Part shown: positions 1 through 7,785 of the stretch, piece after piece | Position numbering within the stretch: position 1 is the first letter of the stretch | How the letters are laid out: each line of letters opens with the position of its first letter | NCBI GenBank assembly: GCA_038232935.1 | Contig: JBBSMX010000155.1 | Coordinates: 1 to 9,741 of the forward strand | DNA length: 9,741 nucleotides | Source: JBBSMX01 sp038232935 | Lineage (GTDB): Bacteria; Bacteroidota; Rhodothermia; Rhodothermales; JANQRZ01 | Reading direction: 5' to 3' | Notes under the pieces: model-generated | Databases searched by the model: none | What the model was told of the DNA's origin: nothing | The model's input: the letters and a program-made list of their open reading frames with translations, nothing else | Position numbers and translations under genes: made by a program

Positions 1-82
1 CCCCCCCCGCCCCCCCGGGGGCGCCCGGGGGGTGGCGGGGGGGGGGGGGGGTTCCCCCCCGGGCCGCCCCCCCCCCCCCCCC
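1..82. other. G/C homopolymer tract, probable low-quality contig end
   Basis: The first 82 bases are almost only G and C, with runs of 15 G (37-51) and 16 C (67-82) and no normal codon pattern. From about base 83 the sequence changes abruptly to ordinary coding sequence. This looks like sequencing or assembly noise at a contig edge. The Gly/Pro-rich residues it would encode at the front of the regulator should not be trusted. Confidence 0.6.
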
Positions 83-1048
83 TCCGTGCTGGCCGCCTAC
101 GAAGAAGCCTTCACGGGTTTGTGGGGCGACGCCCCGGCGTGGGACGACCCCCTCCTCAATACCGCTTGGGAAGCCCGGCGCGGCGCGGGCGGTGGCGTCT
201 TCCACGAGCGTCACCTCTCCACTCGGGACGTGGTCGAAGCCTCCCCGTTTTACCAGGAAGCGCTCCGTCCCCACGGCATCCGCCACGTCATCGGGCTCGC
301 CGTCGACGCTCCAAATGGTCAGGAATACGCCGTCGTCGCGGCGTACGAACGCCCGGATGCACCTGCGTTCTGTGACGAGACTCTCCTCCGGTTTCGCCTC
401 CTCTACCCCGCTTTCGAGGCGTTCGCGCGAACCCACGCCCGGTTCCAGGCCGAGTCCGACGTGCGGGTCGCCGCCCTCGCCACCACCGTCGATGCTTTTG
501 AGTTTCCTATCCTCCTCATCGACGTCGACGGCCACGAGCTGCACTGGAATCGCGCGCTCATCGACCTGCTCGGGCGAGAGCGGAAGTCCACCCGGCTACT
601 GGAGGCTGTCCACGCGTGGGCGCGCCACTTGGCCCAGCTCCGGAAGTTTCGGTACGAGAACGCGGAGCTGGCGCTAGCGCCCCCGCCCCGCATCGTGCAG
701 ACCGGCCAGGGGCGCTACCGCATCTACGGGGTCCCGCTCGACTCAGCGCTGCTCGGACAGGAGGGGGCGCTCATCACGCTTCAGTGTATAGGCCCCCCGT
801 TCCCCCAGGCCGGAGTGCTCCGCGGTCGGTTCGCCCTCACGCCACGGGAAGCCGAGGTCGCCCTGCTCCTGGCCCGAGGCCGAACCGACCGCGAGATTGC
901 CGACACGCTCGCCATCAGCCACTCGACCGCGCGCCACCACGTAGAGCACGTGCTCCAGAAGCTCGACGTTCGGAGCCGGGCTGGTGTCGCTGCTCGCCTC
1001 TGGGAGGCGGCCGACCCGGCCAAGAAGGCGGACGGGACGTCCCCGTAG
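32..1048 (+). CDS. LuxR-family transcriptional regulator, N-terminus uncertain
   Basis: Putative DNA-binding regulator. Residues 267-328 form a clear LuxR/GerE helix-turn-helix: LTPREAEVALLLARG, then REIADTLAISHSTARHHVEH, then VLQKLDVRSRAGVAARL. Residues about 150-255 look like a PAS fold (FPILLIDVDGHELHWNRAL). Residues about 20-140 resemble the GAF-like region common in such proteins (SPFYQEALRPHGIRHVIGL ... ERPDAPAF). No phospho-receiver domain is visible, so it probably senses a ligand or acts as a LuxR solo. The GTG at 32 is only the nominal start: the first ~17 codons are homopolymer-derived (GGGGGSPPGRPPPPP) and the true start is probably upstream or corrupted. It converges on the GH19 gene, 43 bp from its stop, and shares no promoter with that operon. 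A regulatory link is possible but not shown. The HTH is secure; the ligand and targets are unknown. Confidence 0.85.
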   Translation: MAGGGGGSPPGRPPPPPSVLAAYEEAFTGLWGDAPAWDDPLLNTAWEARRGAGGGVFHERHLSTRDVVEASPFYQEALRPHGIRHVIGLAVDAPNGQEYAVVAAYERPDAPAFCDETLLRFRLLYPAFEAFARTHARFQAESDVRVAALATTVDAFEFPILLIDVDGHELHWNRALIDLLGRERKSTRLLEAVHAWARHLAQLRKFRYENAELALAPPPRIVQTGQGRYRIYGVPLDSALLGQEGALITLQCIGPPFPQAGVLRGRFALTPREAEVALLLARGRTDREIADTLAISHSTARHHVEHVLQKLDVRSRAGVAARLWEAADPAKKADGTSP

Positions 1049-1067
1049 AGCACAGAGGGCGGATGGT

Positions 1068-1084
1068 CGAGGGCTCTCCCCTCG
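1068..1084. terminator. Short hairpin between convergent genes
   Basis: A perfect 6-bp inverted repeat, CGAGGG-CTCTC-CCCTCG, lies in the 43-bp gap between the stop codons of the convergent LuxR and GH19 genes. Its position fits a bidirectional terminator. Neither side has a U-tract, so intrinsic termination is not demonstrated. Confidence 0.3.
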
Positions 1085-1091
1085 CCCGCAT

Positions 1092-1778
1092 TCATCCGTC
1101 CCGCTCGGCCGTTGCGGCTTCCGCCCCGCCGTCAGCGTCCGTAGAGATCGACTCGTAGCCTCGTGATAAAGAGGGAGGGCCGAGGTCGTCGCCCGGGTCC
1201 CGCGACGCGGAGGACGGGCCTCTCGTCCGGCGCACGCCCAGGGTGGTCCGCGCCCGGTCGTAGTAGCGGCGGCGTTCTTCGAGGCCGTTGGTGCCGCCAT
1301 TGATGCGCTTCGTGATGGTCACGAACCACTCCTTATCGGCCAACTCGTTGAGCCCGTTCTTGTGCCAGTAGAGCCCGGCGATACGGAAACCGACTTCGGG
1401 CGTGGCGGCCTGCGCCGGCTCGTCCTCCAGGTCCAGCCCGAGCAACCCGCCGTAGCGGCGGTAGTTGTCGCGCCCGGTAACCTGAATGGGACCCCGTCCT
1501 TTGTAGCGGAAGCCGTCGCCGGGTGCGGTGTTGCCGAGCCGGCGGGCGAGGCCGCTCGGCGGCTCGTACCGCTTCTGCGCCGCCGTCGGGCCCCATATCT
1601 CCTCCATGAAACGGAGCTCGCCGGACTCGTGGGCGAGCTGCGCGAGGAAAGCCGCCTGCCGCAGCGACGTGTTGATCTCGAACTCCTCCATCGCCGCCTG
1701 CAGGTGCGGCAGGAACGCGTCACGCCGGTCGGCTTTCAGGTGGGGCATGATGCCCGTGAGGATCTGCGGAGTGACCAT
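1092..1778 (-). CDS. GH19 chitinase/endolysin-like glycoside hydrolase
   Basis: 228-residue protein of the glycoside hydrolase 19 family, whose members cut beta-1,4 links in chitin or, in phage and bacterial lysins, peptidoglycan glycan strands. Visible motifs are AFLAQLAHESGEL (43-55) with the probable catalytic acid E51; E59/E60 as candidates for the second acidic residue; the family signature YKGRGPIQVTGRDNY (92-106); and ITKRINGGTNGLEERR (155-170), the typical C-terminal substrate-cleft motif. No signal peptide or membrane segment is visible, so it should be made in the cytoplasm like a phage endolysin. Residues ~185-228 are a low-complexity Gly/Ser/Asp/Ala tail. It starts 57 bp after the lipase-CHAT stop on the same strand, with no obvious terminator between, so it is probably the last gene of the operon. 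No clear Shine-Dalgarno precedes the ATG. Peptidoglycan is the more likely substrate given the bacterial context; this is inference. Confidence 0.85.
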   Translation of the reverse strand: MVTPQILTGIMPHLKADRRDAFLPHLQAAMEEFEINTSLRQAAFLAQLAHESGELRFMEEIWGPTAAQKRYEPPSGLARRLGNTAPGDGFRYKGRGPIQVTGRDNYRRYGGLLGLDLEDEPAQAATPEVGFRIAGLYWHKNGLNELADKEWFVTITKRINGGTNGLEERRRYYDRARTTLGVRRTRGPSSASRDPGDDLGPPSLSRGYESISTDADGGAEAATAERDG

Positions 1779-1835
1779 CGCTTTCGTGGTTGAGTGGTGA
1801 AATGGCTCGCCGTGCTGCTCGGCCGGCCGTACCCG

Positions 1836-4800
1836 CTACTTCCCGCCGCGCTTGCCCTTCCCCGCCGGTGAGGCTGCCCGCGGAGCCCGCTTCTTGGGCG
1901 ACCCGTTGGACGAGGCTTTAGACCCAGCGGCCCGGCCTTTTCCAGCGGCGCGGCTCGACGAAGCGGCCTGCGTCCTCGCTGTCGGTTTCAGGTCGAAGAA
2001 TCGGTAGTAGGGGTTGCCGTAGTGCTGATAGGCCCCCCACGTCTGGAAGCCGTTGGGCGTGTCGGCGATGGCGCGCCGCGCTGCCCGCATGGCGACGTAC
2101 ATCGACGGCGCTTCCTGCGACAGGGCCTTTTCGTAGCGCAGCCCGTCCTCCGTCCCGTCGGTCGCGATCCCGAGGAGGTGGCCGTACAGCACGCGGGCGA
2201 AGGTGCGGGCCGAGAGGTCGTCGATGGGCCAGGCGGTGCAAACGAAGTTGGTCACGCCGCGCTGGAAGAACGCCTCGGCAAAGCTCGGCGCGAGGTCGGC
2301 CGTGCGGTCGCGGTCCGGCGTAATCCCGGACTCGCAGGCGTTCGAGAACACGAAGCTGGGGATGCGGTCGATCCGGTTGAGCTCGCGCGCACTCAGGCGC
2401 TCCCCGTTCGAGAAGATCCACCCGGACGCGGCCGGCTCGACGGGGTCGTACATGCAGTGCCCCGCGAAGTGGAGCGCATCGTACGAGCGGAGCGTCAGCT
2501 CGCTCAGCACGTTGAGCCGCGTCGCCTCCTGCGGCCCGAAGAGCCGCTTCACCTCGACGCGGTTCTCGCTGTCGGCGTGGAGCATGTTGAAGCTCTCGAA
2601 GAGGTCGGCCACCTCGATTCCCTCTTCTTCGGCACCGGGCAGCGGGGCGTCCTCGGCGGGGTCGGCCACGACGAGGACGCGGAGGACGCGGCGCGGCGGC
2701 GGCGGCGGTTCGGGCGGCGAGGCGAACTGGGTGCGGAGCTGCCGCGTGAACCCGCGGCTGATGCCGAGGAAGAAGGCGTCGTCGGCGCGGCCATCGGCCT
2801 CACCGACGGGCGCATCCTCCCTGCTCCGGTCCACCGCTGCCGACACGTCGGGCTGGGCCACCATCTCCCAGTGGATGCGGGCCGTTGTAGCGTCGAGCAA
2901 AAGAACGAGCGGGGCCGTGCTGCTGAGGTGCGGCCGGAGGTCCTGCGGGATCAGCAGTTGCTCCAGCACGCGCCCGTGGTCGCGCTGCCGCACCGGGTCC
3001 CACTCGACGGCGAGCTGGTCGTTGGCCTGATCCACGAGCCGGGGGTCGATCCGGACGACCCGTTCGGGGACGGAGGCGTCCTGCGTGATGGCTCCGTAAC
3101 GGTAGCGGTCGCCGTCGAGCATCACCGTCAGGCGCGTCGGATCGAGCGGCATACGCGGGGTGGAGTCGCCTGCGTCCGGTGCCGCATCCAACCGCTTGAT
3201 TTCACGCTGCAATCGCTCCTTCCTCCGCTCGGACTCTTGCTTACGCAGGTCCCGGATCCGCTCTGGGCTGAACGGCTCGTAGTGCAGGTGCATGCGGTCG
3301 GCGTCGAGATCGTCCGCGACGGCGCGCAACGCCTGGTCGATTTCGATGGCGATGGCGGGGCTGTACTCGACGAAGGTCAGGTGCTCCAGCCGGGTCCGCT
3401 CTTCGGCTCCGGTGAGGGCGTGCTTGAACCCGCGGATCCACGCGGGCACGGCCTCGTCGATGCGGAGGTTGCCCGCGCCGGCCCCGATGAGGACGGAGGC
3501 GAGGTGGCGTTTGCCCATGTTTCCGAGTGCCCACACCAGCTCGCGCACGAGCACGGTCAGCTCCGGCACGCCGAAGCGCCCGGGATCCCCCATCCCGGCC
3601 ACGGCCACGACACGGCCTGCCTCGCCGCTCGACGCTCGGTAGTCGGGGAGGAAGAACGGCTGGGCGTGGTCGCCCCGAATCGTGCCTCGCTCCGTCAACT
3701 GGGTGATGAGGAGCCGATTTTCTTCCGGCCCGGCCGACGACGTCCGGCCTCGCTGGGCAGCGCTGATGGCCCGGTCGAGGGCGAGCTCGGCATTCGTCGG
3801 CCGGACGCCTCGGTAGTGGCCCACGCTGATGGCGTCTACGGGCGGTTTGCCGTCGAGGTAGCTGTCACCGCCGATGTCGCTGCAGATGACGCGGACGGTG
3901 AGTTCCGGCGGGGCGAAGGGCACGACCATGTCGGGGCCTTGCACCGTGGTGGAGGAGCGGGCGGAGAGGAACCCGCGCAGCAGCATCTCCTCGGCCACGC
4001 GGTCGTCGGCTGTGACGTGGGCCGCGAGGGCATCGGGGTCGCTGTTGCGAACGCTCCGCTGGCGCCGCGAGAGATGGGCGCGGATGCGCTGCTCGTCGTC
4101 GTCGTGCTCCTGCTCGGCCCGTTCCATCTGGGCACGCGCCGTCACGCCCTTGGTCGAACGTTTTTTCGGCAGCGTCTCGGCGAGGTGGCGCGTCCGGCCC
4201 GTCTCCAGCAGTTCGTCGAGCGCGCGGAGGACGGCGTCGTTCTCCGGCAGCGCCCCGTGCTCTTCTTCGACGTAGTAGGTGGGCACCTTTTTGCCCTCCG
4301 CCGTCTGGAGCAGGCCGAGCGTGTGCGGCACGCGGCCATCGCCGTCGAGCGTGACGTCGTAGGCGGCCCTTGCCTTCTTCGGGTTGCGGTCTCGGAAGCC
4401 CGCCCAGTCCTTGATGCCGGTGTAGGTCGGCTGGTTGTAGCCGGCGACGTAGACCATCCGCTCCGGATCCACGACGGCGTGGAGCGCTTCGTGGAAGGCA
4501 CGGGCGGCGTCGAGGTGGTCCTGCGAGACGCTGTCGCGGGCGTACATCCCGGCCTTGTAGAGTCGCTCCATCTCGCGCCGCGCCTCATCGGTCGGGGCCG
4601 TGTGGAGGGCGGGCATCATCTGGTAGCTCCCGACGAACGTGTTTACGACCCCGAGCAGCTCGTCGAGGTCGTGGCGGAGGTCGACGAGTTCGAGCTTGCG
4701 GATGAGACCCTCGGTACCGGTGAGGATCTGCGGCACGGCGTAGGAGCCGTGGTTGGGCGTCCCGAGCATGACGAGCCGGCCGCCGTACTTCCCGTCGTTC

Positions 4801-5429
4801 TCCCCGTCCCACATTGCCTTCCAGTGGTCGGGGTAGTCCGCGATGAAGGTGCGGGCGACGAGCCCGCCCATCGAGTGGGCGACGAGGTGGACGGGCTCGG
4901 CGTCGAACCACTCGATGAGCTGGAGGTGGAGGTGGCGCGCCGCTTCGTGGAGGTCGCGCCGCCAGTCGTACCAGAAGGCGCGGACCTCCCAACGCTCGGC
5001 GAGGGTGAGGAGCTGCTCGCCGTAGTTCTTCTTCATGATCCCCGTCGCCTCGACTTCGTAGCGGGGGTCGGCCGGACCGGTCCCGGCGCGGTCGAGTTGG
5101 AGGAAGCGGAGGTCGCCGAAGGCGAGACGCATCAGCTTGACCCAGATCTGCCGGATCGCGCCGTCGCCGCCGGGGACGTGCCCCTGCGAGCGCGACAGCT
5201 CGGCCCCCATGATGCCGTGGAGCACGACGACGTTGCCGCGCCGCTCGGTCCGGCCGCGCGTGGCGCGTTGGCGGAGAGCGAGGGCACGCATCCGCCGGTA
5301 GCGCTCGTCGCCGAGGTAGACGCGCAGGAGCCGCTGCTCGTCGGGGGTGGCGGTGGCGAGGAGCCGGCGGAGTTCGTCGGGCTGGGCGGCCTCGACGCGG
5401 GCGAGGTACTCTTGTTCGCTCGTCATCAT
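1836..5429 (-). CDS. Lipase (LCAT-like alpha/beta-hydrolase) fused to CHAT protease
   Basis: 1197-residue two-enzyme protein. Residues ~64-410 are an alpha/beta-hydrolase of the LCAT/PGAP1-like lipase type: oxyanion motif VVLHGIMG (68-75), nucleophile elbow LVAHSMGGLVAR with S186, acid D364 in DGDGRVP, and H391 in EEEHGALPEN, so the triad is intact. Residues ~500-705 are an alpha/beta region (GHYRGVRPTNAELALDRAI; VLIGAGAGNL) that weakly recalls the macro-like N-domain of M17 aminopeptidases. Residues ~765-1147 are a CHAT caspase-like domain: YDALHFAGH with H991, SFVFSNACESG with C1032, then GVTNFVCTAWPIDD and WGAYQHYGNPYY, so the His-Cys dyad is intact. Residues 1148-1197 are a Lys/Arg/Ala/Ser-rich tail. 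No signal peptide or transmembrane helix is seen. It follows the STAND gene by 28 bp, with A-rich AGAAAAAATC before a double ATG (a second start at 5426 is equally possible). Likely substrates are phospholipid and a partner protein or itself; both are inferred. Confidence 0.9.
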   Translation of the reverse strand: MMTSEQEYLARVEAAQPDELRRLLATATPDEQRLLRVYLGDERYRRMRALALRQRATRGRTERRGNVVVLHGIMGAELSRSQGHVPGGDGAIRQIWVKLMRLAFGDLRFLQLDRAGTGPADPRYEVEATGIMKKNYGEQLLTLAERWEVRAFWYDWRRDLHEAARHLHLQLIEWFDAEPVHLVAHSMGGLVARTFIADYPDHWKAMWDGENDGKYGGRLVMLGTPNHGSYAVPQILTGTEGLIRKLELVDLRHDLDELLGVVNTFVGSYQMMPALHTAPTDEARREMERLYKAGMYARDSVSQDHLDAARAFHEALHAVVDPERMVYVAGYNQPTYTGIKDWAGFRDRNPKKARAAYDVTLDGDGRVPHTLGLLQTAEGKKVPTYYVEEEHGALPENDAVLRALDELLETGRTRHLAETLPKKRSTKGVTARAQMERAEQEHDDDEQRIRAHLSRRQRSVRNSDPDALAAHVTADDRVAEEMLLRGFLSARSSTTVQGPDMVVPFAPPELTVRVICSDIGGDSYLDGKPPVDAISVGHYRGVRPTNAELALDRAISAAQRGRTSSAGPEENRLLITQLTERGTIRGDHAQPFFLPDYRASSGEAGRVVAVAGMGDPGRFGVPELTVLVRELVWALGNMGKRHLASVLIGAGAGNLRIDEAVPAWIRGFKHALTGAEERTRLEHLTFVEYSPAIAIEIDQALRAVADDLDADRMHLHYEPFSPERIRDLRKQESERRKERLQREIKRLDAAPDAGDSTPRMPLDPTRLTVMLDGDRYRYGAITQDASVPERVVRIDPRLVDQANDQLAVEWDPVRQRDHGRVLEQLLIPQDLRPHLSSTAPLVLLLDATTARIHWEMVAQPDVSAAVDRSREDAPVGEADGRADDAFFLGISRGFTRQLRTQFASPPEPPPPPRRVLRVLVVADPAEDAPLPGAEEEGIEVADLFESFNMLHADSENRVEVKRLFGPQEATRLNVLSELTLRSYDALHFAGHCMYDPVEPAASGWIFSNGERLSARELNRIDRIPSFVFSNACESGITPDRDRTADLAPSFAEAFFQRGVTNFVCTAWPIDDLSARTFARVLYGHLLGIATDGTEDGLRYEKALSQEAPSMYVAMRAARRAIADTPNGFQTWGAYQHYGNPYYRFFDLKPTARTQAASSSRAAGKGRAAGSKASSNGSPKKRAPRAASPAGKGKRGGK

Positions 5430-5457
5430 CCTGATTTTTTCTGGTGGAGGTTGGGGG

Positions 5458-7785
5458 TCACTGGCCGATTCGGCCGAGCCGGGGCGGCTGGCAATCGAGG
5501 TAGCCCGTGTGTTGGACGGGCTGCGGGCACCAGTTCGTCACGTCAGCGAGCACATAGGCGTCCGCATAGAGGCGGCGGAGCGCCGGGAGCGTCCGGTCGG
5601 ACTCGGCCTCGCAGAACGGGCCGACGGCGGTGCGGTAGCCGCTCGCGGGGTGGTAATAGATCGTGGGGCTGTAGCCGGCCGCGCGGACGCGGGCCGCCTC
5701 CGTCTCAGCCTCCTCCAGCGTGCGGTCTGCGCTCACGAAGACGAGGCGCACGCGGGGCGCGCACTGTGCGATCCGCCCCCCTTCGCCGAGCGCGACGACG
5801 CCCCCGCCGTCCTCCGCGAAGCGTACCCCGATGAGGGGCGCGTCGTAGCGGGTGAGGGTGGCGTTGTACCGACTGGCCGGTCGGCTCCCATCACCGGGGT
5901 CGTCCGGCCCCACGGTCCACACGCGCACCGTCGAGTCGGCAGAAGCGGCGGCGCACAGGCGGCCCTCTCGGTTGAAGGCGAGATGGGTGACGGCGGAGCC
6001 CTGACCGGGCAGGGCGGAGATCGGCGCGAGCGCGGGGAACGTCCAGAGCCGGACACCGCCCTCCGCGTTGCCCGTGGCGAGCACACGACCGCTCGGGTCG
6101 AAGGCCGTCGCCGTGATCCGCTCGCCGGGCCGCGACGGGAGTACGATCGGAGCAGGTTCACCCCCCTGGGCCGGGTTGCCTGCCGAGCCATTCGACGGCT
6201 GCGCGCCTACATTCGCCGCCGCCAGATCCAGCACCCGAAGCCGCCCGTCGTCGGTGACCGTGACGGCGTAGTGGCCGTCCGGACTAGCGACGGTGGCGGC
6301 GGACTGCTGCGCGAGCACGAGTTGTCCCTGCGTCACCGCCTTCGCGGAGTCCGCCTGCGAGGCTACCGCCTCGGCTTCCCTCGCTTTCATGTTGGCATTA
6401 TAAGCGACGAACCCGAGCAGGCCGAAGAGCACGAGCGAGCCGGCCGCCGAGAAGAGGCGGATGCGCCGGGCCTTGCGATGGCGCAGGTAACGGGCGCGCC
6501 AGCTCAGGATGGCCGGGGCGAGCTTGTCGTGATAGATCTCATAGCGCGCCTCCTGCGTGGAGTCGGAAGCCGGGGTCTGGCGAAGGATGCGCTCGTGCCC
6601 GCTATCCAGCTTCCTGAGCACGGCCGCCGCCTGCTCGACGGGTACCCCGGCGTACCCAGCCAGATCGCTCGGCGCGTGGGAGATCTTGGCACCCGAAGGC
6701 GTGACGAGGTAGTGGAAGAGGCGGGCGGCTACCTCTTTCTCCTGCGCCGTGAGCGCGTTGAGGGCGTTATCGAGATGCGACCGGATGATGGCCGTGGCCC
6801 CGCCGAGGTCTTTGAGGAGGGTGTTCTTCCGCAGCACGGTGGAGCCGAGTTGCCGCTCCCGCTCCCACAGCCGTGTCATCACGAGTTGCAAGAAGGGCGT
6901 CTCGATCTTCGCCCCCGCCGCCGGGAGCCCTGGCCGTCCCACCAGGCTGCCGCGTCCCACCTCGCCGAGGACGACCTTCCCGGTGAGCACCTCGTCCAGC
7001 ACCGCCTCCACCAGCCCCGGCTCGGTCCGGATGGGCTCCGGCGGGGATTCAAGCTCGTTGTACTTCCGGATCGGCTTGATGATGGCGTCGTGCGCCTTGT
7101 CGACGGTCAGGTGGTCCAGCCGCAGGTAATTGTCGAACAGGCCCGGGATGCGGCCTTTGAAGAAGTCGAGTTGGGCGAGCGCGTCCTCTCGGAACGAGAG
7201 CATGACGTTGACCCGCAACGGCTGCGGTATCGCATGCTCGCCGTCGCCCGGGCCTCGCCCTCTGTGGTTCAGCACGCGCGGCAGGGCCGCCGCGACGGTG
7301 CCCCCACCCTCTTCCTGTCCGTGATACAGGAAGTACTCCTCGAACTGGTCGAGGACGAGGAGTAGCTCGCCCCGGAAGTGCCGCGTCCAGAGTTCCAGCG
7401 CCGGAATGAGGCCGCGCTCCGAGGGCTCCGGCAGCGGCTCGCCGAGCGCCTCCTCGACCGTCGTCCGGATCTGTGCCAGCAGCCCCGCCTCGGGGTCGCC
7501 GTTCCACGAGCCGAACACGACGACCACGAACTCGGGCGCGCCGAAGTCCTCGAGGTTGCGGCGGGTGAGCTCGCGGAGTTGACGCGCGACGCCGGCGTAG
7601 AGGACCGAGCTTTTCCCGACGCCGCTCGGCCCGTAGAGCAGCGTCAGCCGGGCGGAGAGCAGGTTCGAGATAATGAGGTCGCGCTCCGTCTCGCGGCCGA
7701 AGAAGTACGGCGCGTCCTCCTCGGCGTAGGGCATGAGCCCCTTGTACGGGGACTGGCTCCGGGGCAACGATTTCGCGGTGCTCAT
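5458..7785 (-). CDS. nSTAND1-type NTPase with TM helix, WD40-like and SPOR-like C-terminus
   Basis: 775-residue STAND P-loop NTPase, the probable sensor/switch of the operon. The family-typical entry SPYKGLMPYAEEDAPYFFGR (12-31) is followed by Walker A GPSGVGKSS (52-60) and Walker B LLLVLDQFEEYF (141-152). A winged-helix-like region follows, ending in YEIYHDKLAPAILSW (415-429). A basic stretch (RARYLRHRKARRIR, 430-443) precedes one transmembrane helix (~444-463), predicting an inside NTPase and an outside C-terminus. Residues ~497-675 hold about four degenerate WD40 blades (AFDPSGRVLATGNAEGGVRLW; AFNREGRLCAAASADSTVRVW), fewer than a standard seven-blade propeller. Residues ~679-748 resemble a SPOR fold (VFVSADRTLEEAETEAARVR, then GYRTAVGPF and DAYVL), a domain that in other proteins binds denuded peptidoglycan glycans. 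Cysteines at 725, 753 and 765 could form disulfides. The ATG overlaps the SIR2 stop (ATGA) behind GGAGG at 5-nt spacing, implying translational coupling. The NTPase call is firm; SPOR is moderate. Confidence 0.88.
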   Translation of the reverse strand: MSTAKSLPRSQSPYKGLMPYAEEDAPYFFGRETERDLIISNLLSARLTLLYGPSGVGKSSVLYAGVARQLRELTRRNLEDFGAPEFVVVVFGSWNGDPEAGLLAQIRTTVEEALGEPLPEPSERGLIPALELWTRHFRGELLLVLDQFEEYFLYHGQEEGGGTVAAALPRVLNHRGRGPGDGEHAIPQPLRVNVMLSFREDALAQLDFFKGRIPGLFDNYLRLDHLTVDKAHDAIIKPIRKYNELESPPEPIRTEPGLVEAVLDEVLTGKVVLGEVGRGSLVGRPGLPAAGAKIETPFLQLVMTRLWERERQLGSTVLRKNTLLKDLGGATAIIRSHLDNALNALTAQEKEVAARLFHYLVTPSGAKISHAPSDLAGYAGVPVEQAAAVLRKLDSGHERILRQTPASDSTQEARYEIYHDKLAPAILSWRARYLRHRKARRIRLFSAAGSLVLFGLLGFVAYNANMKAREAEAVASQADSAKAVTQGQLVLAQQSAATVASPDGHYAVTVTDDGRLRVLDLAAANVGAQPSNGSAGNPAQGGEPAPIVLPSRPGERITATAFDPSGRVLATGNAEGGVRLWTFPALAPISALPGQGSAVTHLAFNREGRLCAAASADSTVRVWTVGPDDPGDGSRPASRYNATLTRYDAPLIGVRFAEDGGGVVALGEGGRIAQCAPRVRLVFVSADRTLEEAETEAARVRAAGYSPTIYYHPASGYRTAVGPFCEAESDRTLPALRRLYADAYVLADVTNWCPQPVQHTGYLDCQPPRLGRIGQ

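Noticed and set aside
1756..1769. 14-base identity (GTGAGGATCTGCGG) between the GH19 start and the lipase region at 4720-4733, both encoding PQILT
   Set aside because: Too short and isolated to indicate duplication or recombination; the flanking sequences differ at once.
2022..5834. Very long + strand open frame (~1270 codons) antisense to the lipase-CHAT gene
   Set aside because: It mirrors the minus-strand gene, is rich in Arg/Gly/Val/Glu without any recognisable domain, and crosses into the STAND gene. Long antisense frames are expected in GC-rich coding DNA. The minus-strand frame has clear catalytic motifs.
5347..7365. Long + strand open frame (~670 codons) antisense to the STAND gene
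   Set aside because: No domain or motif; charged low-complexity composition; opposite strand of a gene with Walker A and B motifs.
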